Below, in pieces: positions 1 through 5,894 of a DNA stretch of 6,271 nucleotides. The translations under genes and the position numbers were made by a program. The stretch is from an uncultured Candidatus Melainabacteria bacterium (GTDB taxonomy: Bacteria; Cyanobacteriota; Vampirovibrionia; LMEP-6097), in NCBI GenBank assembly GCA_937927525.1, contig CALBDR010000420.1:1-6271 (forward strand), read 5' to 3'. Below the pieces are notes generated by a model. That model made no database searches, was not told the DNA's origin, and saw only the letters and a program-made list of their open reading frames with translations. Within the stretch, counting starts at the first letter, position 1. Each line of letters opens with the position of its first letter.

Positions 1-6
1 AGAGAG

Positions 7-2154
7 ATGAGTATTAATAGTATTAATGGTATTAATAACCAAAATTTGCAAAACCAGAATGGTGTAAATGCAAATGATCCTTCGGTGGATGTTACTACAC
101 AGCAGGGACAGGTTGATGGTCTTGTTGGTGATATTAATGGGAATTTCAATCAAAATATTAGTACCAATTCAAATGGTGGGCTTACAACAACTTTAACGAC
201 TGAACAGCAAAATATTGTAAATGAACAGGAAATAGCATTCTTAAATGCATATAATAACGGTGATTTAGATAATTATGACCCTAGAGCAATTATTCTTGCT
301 GGACAGTACATGCTTGGACAGTTTGCAGAAGATGAAGCTAGAATGAATTCTACTGATCAACTTGCAGATATGGTAGGTCTTTATGATGTTGATGCTGGAA
401 CTGCTTCTGACATTACATTTCAAGCTATGGATATTTTAAACTTAGTAGAAGGTGATACAGGTGTAGATACATCTGAAGCACTAAGATCTGATATGGTTGA
501 TCTTCTTCTTTTAGGTGAAGGTGGAGAAAATCAAGCCGATACTGACTTGATTGATTCCGATGCTTTAAATACTGTTTTAAATCTTGGTGAATCTTTTGAA
601 AAGTTAGAGTCTAAAGATGTAATTATAGTAGGTGGCTGGGGACGTCATAGTTTAGGTGATCTGGTTGCTGATGCAGGTGGTATTGCTGGTCACGCTAATG
701 GCCTTAGTTCCAGAAATTTAGATACTACTAATGATGAACTTTTCAAATCAATTTTTGAAAAAATGTCAGATGCAGATAAAGAACGTATGGCTTTAAGTCC
801 AGTAATAATTAATATTAACTCTGGAGAGATAGTTGGTGAAATTTCTATGGATGAGTTAAATGCCCAACATGAAAGTGGTCAAGTCCGAATGAATTGGGGT
901 GACTCTGGTGGTGACTTGTACAGTTGGTCTTCAAACGCTGGTGCCTCAGAGAGTGCACAGTCTATGGAATTTATTACAAATGATAATGCAACTGAAGATA
1001 ATTCGATCGAGGGGCAAACTATTGAATTTGAAGGTAGAGAATATAATGTTGTAGATTCAACCTTTAGATGGGCATCTCCGATTATCCTTGATTTAGATGG
1101 TGACGGTATTGAGCTTACTGATAATGAAAATGGAACAATTTTTGATATAAATGGCGATGGTGAAAAAGATAGAACATCTTGGACTCAAAGTGGTCAAGGT
1201 TTTGATGACGCATTTTTAGTGTTAGATAGAAATGGTAATGGAGAAATAGACTCTGGTAAAGAACTTTTTGGTGATCAAAATGGAGCTGATAACGGTTATG
1301 ATGAGCTTGCAAAGCTAGATTCAAATGGAGACGGTCAGATTGATGCTAATGATGAAGCATATTCAGAGCTTCAGTTGTGGGCTGATATGGATGGTGATGG
1401 TAAAGTTGGTGATGGAGAACTTAAGACTCTTGAAGAAATGGGTGTTACTTCTATTTCAACTCAATATACTGGAAATGTTGGCGAAAAATTTGATGAGCAT
1501 GGTAATGATATAAGTCTGGAAAGTACATTTACTAGAATGGTTGATGGTGAAGAAGTTACTAGAAAAACTATTGATGCATTCTTTTTAGAAGCTGAGGCTA
1601 CAGCTAAAGAGAAAATTGATAACAGCAGTGTGGATTCACTAACCTCTGATCTGATGGAAATGTTTAAAGAAGTAGCAATTTTAGAAGATAAATCTTATGT
1701 GCCACCTAGTGATGAGGAGTTAGCAGAGATGGCTGGAATGTCACAGGCTAACGTCGATTTAATAGCAGAAATTAGAAAAGAAGAAGAGAATGAAGAAAGA
1801 ATTAAAGAAGCTATTCTTTCTGGTAACTTAGATGAGGTCGAAGCTCTTATTTCAGAGTTAGTTGCGGCAGTAAGTTCTTATGAATCTGAATTAGCTTCAA
1901 TTTCAGGTCAATCCGCAGCTTATGTTCCACAGCAAAATCAAGGTAATAATCAAACTGTGGGGGTTGCAAGTGAGGAAGGTGTTAATACACCTACAAGTTC
2001 GGTAACTTCATCTACAGCTACTTCGAGAACTGCCAGTGGTTCTGATGCTAATTCATCTAGAGCTGCGACGATAAGTCAAAATAAAGAGCAAAACTTGGCT
2101 AGTTTAACTGCTGCTCAAAATGAAAAATCAGATTTATTAAGTCAATTAGATTAA
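7..2154 (+). CDS. Acidic protein with RTX-type EF-hand-like calcium loops, flagellar-operon associated, function unknown
   Basis: A 715-residue acidic protein. Residues 1-70 are Asn/Gln/Ser/Thr-rich and probably disordered, with no Sec signal or membrane segment. Residues 87-169 form a helical domain that recurs in the next gene (Y-D-x-x-A-I near 90-95, Q-F near 105). Residues ~355-527 match the calcium module common in RTX-type secreted proteins: loops at D362-D372 (DLDGDG), D380-D388 (DINGDG), D407-D415 (DRNGNG then ELFGD), D438-D449 (DSNGDG) and D460-E471 (DMDGDG), the last a full 12-residue EF-hand loop. The module ends in the usual STFTR...dG...FF pattern. No GGxGxDxLx nonapeptides are present. 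Residues ~528-634 are Glu/Lys-rich helix, then a Ser/Thr/Gln linker, then a short terminal coiled coil (692-715). Calcium binding is a family inference. Export by the flagellar type III route is my inference from context. Only six bases precede the ATG, so the true start could lie upstream. Confidence 0.85.
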   Translation: MSINSINGINNQNLQNQNGVNANDPSVDVTTQQGQVDGLVGDINGNFNQNISTNSNGGLTTTLTTEQQNIVNEQEIAFLNAYNNGDLDNYDPRAIILAGQYMLGQFAEDEARMNSTDQLADMVGLYDVDAGTASDITFQAMDILNLVEGDTGVDTSEALRSDMVDLLLLGEGGENQADTDLIDSDALNTVLNLGESFEKLESKDVIIVGGWGRHSLGDLVADAGGIAGHANGLSSRNLDTTNDELFKSIFEKMSDADKERMALSPVIININSGEIVGEISMDELNAQHESGQVRMNWGDSGGDLYSWSSNAGASESAQSMEFITNDNATEDNSIEGQTIEFEGREYNVVDSTFRWASPIILDLDGDGIELTDNENGTIFDINGDGEKDRTSWTQSGQGFDDAFLVLDRNGNGEIDSGKELFGDQNGADNGYDELAKLDSNGDGQIDANDEAYSELQLWADMDGDGKVGDGELKTLEEMGVTSISTQYTGNVGEKFDEHGNDISLESTFTRMVDGEEVTRKTIDAFFLEAEATAKEKIDNSSVDSLTSDLMEMFKEVAILEDKSYVPPSDEELAEMAGMSQANVDLIAEIRKEEENEERIKEAILSGNLDEVEALISELVAAVSSYESELASISGQSAAYVPQQNQGNNQTVGVASEEGVNTPTSSVTSSTATSRTASGSDANSSRAATISQNKEQNLASLTAAQNEKSDLLSQLD
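10..36 (+). repeat. Three tandem 9-bp units at the start of gene 1
   Basis: The unit AGTATTAAT occurs twice (10-18, 19-27) and then once as GGTATTAAT (28-36), encoding Ser-Ile-Asn, Ser-Ile-Asn, Gly-Ile-Asn directly after the start codon. A 9-bp unit keeps the frame, so copy-number change would only lengthen or shorten the disordered N-terminus. It may be simple low-complexity sequence. Confidence 0.6.
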
Positions 2155-2207
2155 TTTAGCTTTATTAACCAATACTTAACTTTATTTTTGTAAAAGAATA
2201 GTAGTAT

Positions 2208-2212
2208 GGAGG
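2208..2212 (+). promoter_or_regulatory. Strong Shine-Dalgarno GGAGG fixing the TTG start of gene 2
   Basis: GGAGG lies seven bases before a TTG at 2220-2222, an ideal spacing. No ATG or GTG in the same frame is similarly placed, so the SD decides the unusual TTG start. The other internal starts in this operon (3601, 4556, 5394) lack a comparable SD, so this gene may be translated more independently. Confidence 0.85.
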
Positions 2213-2219
2213 TTTTGTT

Positions 2220-3515
2220 TTGGTAGAACAAGTAAATAATAATGTACAGATAGTTAGTGACGGCATTCAGGTAGAAGAGTTTGCTACTGATGAAGAGAAT
2301 AAAGTATTAAGTGAGACCGTAGATAACTTGAGAAAAGAAGCTGATACGGCAGCTGTTAAAACTCCTAAACAACCACTTACAAAAAATCCAGAAAGTAAAG
2401 TGGATATTGTTGAGTCAGGTGATGAAGGTTTATCTTTATTTGAAGATGAAGCTCCTGCTCCTAAGGTAAAAGCACCTATTCAAGAACCACAAAAAGTTGT
2501 TCAAGAACAAAAACAAGTTTTTACTCAGAAGCAAGAGTCTGGTGAATTAGCAAAATATGACGAATCTGCAATTGCACTTGCGTCACAATTTATTGATGAT
2601 CAATTTGACGAAGATACTTCTATTGAAGATGGTTTAAAGGATTTAGGCTTACTTGATTTACCCGAAGAAGAAGCTGCAAATATTATTATGCAAACAGCTG
2701 AGATTTTAGGTGAAGTCGAAACTCCTGAATCAGACACAAAAATGAATTTTATTGAAGATGTTGATGCCTTATTAATGTCTAGACCACAAGAACCTGTGGA
2801 GTTAGTTGATGAACCTGTTGTTAGTGAAGTAGTTGTTGTTGAAGAAACAGCTGTGGATCTTGAAGTACCAGATGTGATTACAGAAGCTCCTAAAGAGAAG
2901 CCAGTTGTAGCGAAAAAAGCTCCACCTGCTCCTAAGACAGTTGATCCATCTTCTATTCAAGAAAATACTTTTGCTGAGCCCACTTTAAATCAAGAAATTG
3001 TAGAGAAAAAGCTTGAAGTCTCTGAGGGTGTTTTAGAGCAAGCAAAGCTTGAGGCTAAATTACAACCAAAAGATATCCCTGAAGATATGAGTGAGATAGA
3101 AGTTGAAATTCAAGAAGAAGAAAAAATAGAAGAAATTATAGATACCAATGTAGCTAGTCAAGTTGACTCTCTCAAGGGTGAATTAACTGTAGCTGAAGGT
3201 GTTTTAAGTAGTGAAAAAGCTAAGCTTTCTGGTTTAGGAGGTAATGCAGACTCCATTGTAGATCAAGCTGTGGCTACTTCTAGTGTTCAGTCTGCGGTAG
3301 TTAGTTCTGCTCCTAAGTCAGGAGGAGAAGGTGCTAGTTCAGGTGCGAAGACTGTAACTACATCAGTTAAGAATACTAATAGACCAGCTCCTCGTTCTGG
3401 TACTGATAATAGTGGTGCAATTCAAACTGTTTCTTCTAATATAAGTGCTGCATCTGGGCAAGTGTCTACGCTTAGTTCTCAAATTTCTGCATTGGAAGCT
3501 GAACTTGATTCTTAA
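2220..3515 (+). CDS. Acidic Pro/Val/Glu-rich protein sharing a domain with the upstream calcium-loop protein; function unknown
   Basis: A 431-residue protein starting at TTG. It has no signal peptide or membrane segment. Residues 1-109 are charged and low-complexity. Residues 110-186 are a helical domain clearly related to residues 87-169 of the preceding protein (for example LAKYDESAIALASQF and AEILGEVE). Residues ~188-260 are an acidic Pro/Val-rich linker. Two similar helical segments follow at 265-281 (LEVSEGVLEQAKLEAKL) and 322-336 (LTVAEGVLSSEKAKL). Next come a Gly/Ser/Thr linker (~340-395) and a terminal coiled coil ending in LEAELDS. It lies 65 bp after gene 1 and upstream of the fliN-like gene, a place where fliK or other hook genes sit in many flagellar operons. 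The length would suit FliK, but I see no FliK C-terminal domain, so that name is not supported. A secreted rod/hook-related or export-accessory role is inference only. Confidence 0.85.
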   Translation: MVEQVNNNVQIVSDGIQVEEFATDEENKVLSETVDNLRKEADTAAVKTPKQPLTKNPESKVDIVESGDEGLSLFEDEAPAPKVKAPIQEPQKVVQEQKQVFTQKQESGELAKYDESAIALASQFIDDQFDEDTSIEDGLKDLGLLDLPEEEAANIIMQTAEILGEVETPESDTKMNFIEDVDALLMSRPQEPVELVDEPVVSEVVVVEETAVDLEVPDVITEAPKEKPVVAKKAPPAPKTVDPSSIQENTFAEPTLNQEIVEKKLEVSEGVLEQAKLEAKLQPKDIPEDMSEIEVEIQEEEKIEEIIDTNVASQVDSLKGELTVAEGVLSSEKAKLSGLGGNADSIVDQAVATSSVQSAVVSSAPKSGGEGASSGAKTVTTSVKNTNRPAPRSGTDNSGAIQTVSSNISAASGQVSTLSSQISALEAELDS

Positions 3516-3528
3516 TTATTTAATCCAT

Positions 3529-3590
3529 ATGCTCTATATTATTAAGTCTAGCTACAGCCAATGATGTAATTCATTTAGATGCTTTATATT
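3529..3590 (+). repeat. Two near-identical 12-bp direct repeats in the gap before the fliN-like gene
   Basis: The 85-bp gap between gene 2 and gene 3 holds ATGCTCTATATT (3529-3540) and ATGCTTTATATT (3579-3590), one mismatch, 50 bp apart. Each ends in TATATT, which resembles a -10 box, but neither has a convincing -35 at the right distance. It could be a regulator site, a weak promoter pair or chance in AT-rich DNA. No terminator-like hairpin with a T-run is seen in the gap. Confidence 0.35.
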
Positions 3591-3600
3591 TCGCTAGATA

Positions 3601-4563
3601 GTGGCATATAGTCTATATACTATGGCTTTAGATGAAAATTCTTTGAATAAATTTGCTGAGTTGATTGGTGAGCTTGCTCCAGAGTATGCCCAGAATCTTT
3701 CTCAGTTATTAAATGTGGATGTAGCCATATCATTTGAAGGTTATGTTGATCCTTTAGTGGTTGATGACCAGTATAATATGGCAACAAAAGCAATTTCAGT
3801 TTTCAGTTCTGTTAATGCTAATCAAGATGCTTCTGTTTCTTATATTGCTGATGTGAATGATGCAATAGTTATCGCTGATTTAATGGCTGGTGGTTCTGGT
3901 GATGTGGCAGGTAAAGCTTTTGAAGCGATTGAACAAGCTGCTTTTTCGGAGTCTTTAGCTCAATCAAGCACAGCAATTAGTCATAAATTAAAAAGTTTAG
4001 TTCCTGGTAAGAACTTTGAGTTAGGTGATTTTGATAGTGCAATTATTGATCCAGAAAACCCTGATACATTAACTCATAGTTTAGTTCAGTCTGAATATTT
4101 AACGCTTTGTTTTAGTATTCAGATAGCAGATGTAGTTAATTCAAATGTTTTTTTAAACTTATCTGAGATTTTTGTTAGTTCTATTGCAAACATACTTAAT
4201 GATCCTAGAGTAGCAGCAAAAAACAGTGTTTCTGAAGTTGATTTTGCTCAGATGAGACAGACCATTAATAGTGATGAGGTCTATGAAAAGAAAAATTTAA
4301 ACTTGCTAATGGATATTAAACTTGGTTTAATTGTAGAGTTAGGTAGAGCTGAAATGCAGTTAAAGGATATTCTTAAGTTAACTAAAGGTGCTGTAATTGA
4401 ATTAGATAGACTCTCAGGTGAGCCTGTAGACTTATTTGTAAACAATAAAATTATTGCTAGGGGTGAGGTTGTTGTAATTGATGATAGTTTCGGTTTGCGT
4501 ATAACTCAATTAGCAGGTAATATGGATTTAGCATCAGATTTAGGTCTAACTTTAAGTGTCTAA
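3601..4563 (+). CDS. fliN: FliN/FliY-family flagellar motor switch protein (CheC/FliM-like N-terminal half plus SpoA domain)
   Basis: FliN/FliY proteins build the lower C-ring of the flagellar switch, near the export gate, and take part in rotation switching and export. Residues ~233-304 are a textbook SpoA (FliN) domain: LLMDIKLGLIVELGR, then LKDILKLTKGAVIELD, GEPVDLFVN, and IARGEVVVIDDSFGLRIT. Residues ~15-200 resemble the CheC/FliY/FliM scaffold (IVIADLMAGGSGD at 89-101). The ExxN phosphatase pairs of CheC/FliY appear absent: E24-L-A-P27 at the first site and Q112-A-A-F-S at the second. No EIDALL-type CheY-binding peptide is seen at the N-terminus. At 320 aa it is much longer than plain FliN (about 100-140 aa), so fliY is an equally fair symbol. 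The GTG at 3601 has no clear SD; ATG at 3622 (313 aa) is equally plausible. Its 3' end overlaps the methyltransferase gene by 8 bases. Confidence 0.88.
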   Translation: MAYSLYTMALDENSLNKFAELIGELAPEYAQNLSQLLNVDVAISFEGYVDPLVVDDQYNMATKAISVFSSVNANQDASVSYIADVNDAIVIADLMAGGSGDVAGKAFEAIEQAAFSESLAQSSTAISHKLKSLVPGKNFELGDFDSAIIDPENPDTLTHSLVQSEYLTLCFSIQIADVVNSNVFLNLSEIFVSSIANILNDPRVAAKNSVSEVDFAQMRQTINSDEVYEKKNLNLLMDIKLGLIVELGRAEMQLKDILKLTKGAVIELDRLSGEPVDLFVNNKIIARGEVVVIDDSFGLRITQLAGNMDLASDLGLTLSV

Positions 4564-5404
4564 TAAAGAATACGATATTGACGAAGCATATAATCCTTTT
4601 ACTTCAGATGAAGCTTCAAAAAATTATTCAAATGCTGATTTCTTATATGAGCAAAGTGCAATTCATACTGTTGATTTCTTAGATCCTTCTAATCCTGCTT
4701 TTGATTTAGTTATTGATTTAGGAGCTGGAACTGGTGTTTCTACTGAAGCTTTATATAAAGCTGGAGCTCCTAACTTACATGTAGTTGAACCCTCTGAAGC
4801 TATGATAGCCGAAAATAAAGCTAGGTTAGGTGAAACAGATGTAAAGTTTATTCGTGCCGCAGCAGAAAATTTTGGTGCACATTTTGATAAGAATGTTGAT
4901 GTAGTCTACGCTTTAAACTGTTTTCATTTGTTTACAAATCTACAGTTAATCTTGGATCAATTAAAAAGGTCTGTAAAACCTGGTGGTAGGTTTGTATTTA
5001 ATGTATCTATGCCATCATTTACATTTGATGAACTTTCTACTGAAGAGTTTGTTTCAGTAAAAGCTAATCGTGATTTTTATAAAGCTCTAGATGAGCATAG
5101 CCAGAGTCCCTTGATTGAAAATACCATTAAGTTATTTAACAAGATTTTGGCTGGTGATACATTTGATATGGTTAATAAAAAAGGTTTAATTGATGCTTTC
5201 TTCCAGTGTGGCTTTAAATTCGATAATTATGGTGAGTATTTTATTGAAGGGGATGCTCAGGCTCAGAATGTTTTATGGGAGTTGGTTTCGACCTGTTTAA
5301 TTACAGATGGTGATGAAAGAAAAGCCTTTCTCGAAAATATTAAAGCTCCTGCTAAAATGTTATTTAGGCAAGCTTATTTTAGCTTTATAGTAAATGATGT
5401 CTGA
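4556..5404 (+). CDS. Class I SAM-dependent methyltransferase encoded between fliN and fliO
   Basis: A 282-residue protein with the Rossmann-fold methyltransferase signature: motif I VIDLGAGTGVST at 52-63 (SAM binding), the acidic end of strand 2 VVEPS at 76-80 (E78 for the ribose), motif II region VDVVYALNCFHLF at 114-126, and VKPGGRFVFNV at 140-150 after helix D. This fits the Methyltransf_11/25 type. The C-terminal part (~155-282) is helical and probably shapes the substrate pocket; the substrate cannot be read from sequence. Overlap at both ends with fliN and fliO makes co-expression nearly certain, so a flagellar protein target is an attractive inference. It does not resemble the FliB lysine methylase, and a metabolic role is still possible. 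The GTG start at 4556 overlaps the fliN stop by 8 bases; only a weak AGG (4542-4544) lies upstream. Confidence 0.88.
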   Translation: MSNKEYDIDEAYNPFTSDEASKNYSNADFLYEQSAIHTVDFLDPSNPAFDLVIDLGAGTGVSTEALYKAGAPNLHVVEPSEAMIAENKARLGETDVKFIRAAAENFGAHFDKNVDVVYALNCFHLFTNLQLILDQLKRSVKPGGRFVFNVSMPSFTFDELSTEEFVSVKANRDFYKALDEHSQSPLIENTIKLFNKILAGDTFDMVNKKGLIDAFFQCGFKFDNYGEYFIEGDAQAQNVLWELVSTCLITDGDERKAFLENIKAPAKMLFRQAYFSFIVNDV

Positions 5405-5708
5405 TATTGATTTTGGTAGTAAATTAACAACAATTTTAAGTTTTCTTTTTATATTTTGGGTTTTATCCAATTTTTTGATTAATAAATTCAAATCAGGTGA
5501 ATGGCGAGTTCCTAAATTTTTAGAGAATTATTTATCTATTAAAAAGAACTTTGTTGCCGATAAGCCACATGATATTAAAATTATTCAAAGAGAAGTATTA
5601 CATGATGGTTCAGAATTACTAGTTGTAGCAATAGATGAAAGAAAACTTTTACTTTCTAAGACTATGCAAAATGGCTTGAATTTTGTTACGGATATTGAAG
5701 ACAAGTAA
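5394..5708 (+). CDS. fliO: FliO-like flagellar export membrane protein
   Basis: A 104-residue protein with one N-terminal membrane helix (~11-29, TTILSFLFIFWVLSNFLI) and a small cytoplasmic domain. Residues 60-101 follow the FliO pattern: IKIIQREVLHDGSELLVVAI, then ERKLLLSKTMQNGLNFVTDI, comparable to the family's 'I.vlqr..L.....l.vVevg.r.lLlg.t..gi..l..l'. FliO is a scaffold for assembling the FliP/Q/R core of the flagellar type III export gate in the inner membrane. Length and topology suit the family, and its place downstream of fliN is the standard order (fliN-fliO-fliP). Here a methyltransferase lies between them and no fliP follows. Two adjacent ATGs exist; the second (5397) gives an 8-base overlap with the previous gene, the first (5394) gives 11. 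FliO is poorly conserved, so the call rests on pattern, size and context together. Confidence 0.75.
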   Translation: MMSDIDFGSKLTTILSFLFIFWVLSNFLINKFKSGEWRVPKFLENYLSIKKNFVADKPHDIKIIQREVLHDGSELLVVAIDERKLLLSKTMQNGLNFVTDIEDK

Positions 5709-5715
5709 AGTTCTT

Positions 5716-5744
5716 ATAAAAAAATAATAAAATTATTTTTTTAT
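5716..5744 (+). terminator. All-A/T perfect hairpin with T-run, probable operon terminator
   Basis: A perfect 13-bp inverted repeat (5716-5728 against 5732-5744) with a 3-base AAA loop begins eight bases after the fliO-like stop. The stem consists only of A and T, with seven consecutive A:T pairs supplying a T-tract in the 3' arm. It lacks the GC-rich core of a classic intrinsic terminator, so efficiency is uncertain. The near symmetry means it could act in both directions. Confidence 0.55.
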
Positions 5745-5767
5745 TCTTACAATTTGAGATATCTTGT

Positions 5768-5773
5768 TATAAT
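5768..5773 (+). promoter_or_regulatory. Consensus -10 box for the tRNA-Thr promoter
   Basis: A perfect TATAAT lies 21 bases before the mature tRNA 5' end, leaving room for a start site near 5780 and a short 5' leader. No good -35 is seen at 16-18 bp: TTCTTA at 5744-5749 is the best-spaced match and is weak. Position relative to a highly expressed RNA gene supports the call. Confidence 0.55.
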
Positions 5774-5794
5774 TTTTTAAGCGAAAGCACAATT

Positions 5795-5870
5795 GCTTGG
5801 GTAGCTCAGTTGGTAGAGCATCTGACTTGTAATCAGGCGGTCGAGGGTTCGAATCCTTTCCCAAGCACCA
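5795..5870 (+). tRNA. tRNA-Thr (anticodon UGU), CCA encoded
   Basis: A full cloverleaf can be drawn. The acceptor stem GCTTGGG (5795-5801) pairs with CCCAAGC (5860-5866), followed by discriminator A and an encoded CCA (5868-5870). The D arm is GCTC...GAGC. The anticodon stem TCTGA/TCAGG (5821-5825/5833-5837) encloses loop CTTGTAA with anticodon TGT at 5828-5830, reading ACA. The variable loop is CGGTC. The T arm GAGGG/CCTTT encloses TTCGAAT, with two G-U pairs. A six-T run at 5872-5877 directly after CCA may help end transcription. Confidence 0.97.
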
Positions 5871-5894
5871 CTTTTTTAAATTGGAATAATTTTC

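Noticed and set aside
1115..1324. 69-codon - strand open frame inside gene 1
   Set aside because: It is the reverse complement of the calcium-loop region; the His/Tyr/Leu-rich product reflects repeated GAT/GGT codons, and no SD or family match is seen.
1325..1513. 62-codon + strand open frame inside gene 1
   Set aside because: Out-of-frame shadow of the calcium-loop coding sequence with Met/Val-rich low-complexity product.
7..2154. Gene 1 as a classic RTX toxin or adhesin
   Set aside because: No GGxGxDxLx nonapeptide repeats and no adjacent type I transporter genes in the window; only the associated DGDG module is shared.
2220..3515. Gene 2 as FliK (hook-length control)
   Set aside because: Position and size would fit, but the conserved FliK C-terminal domain is not visible; the C-terminus is a Ser/Thr linker and coiled coil.
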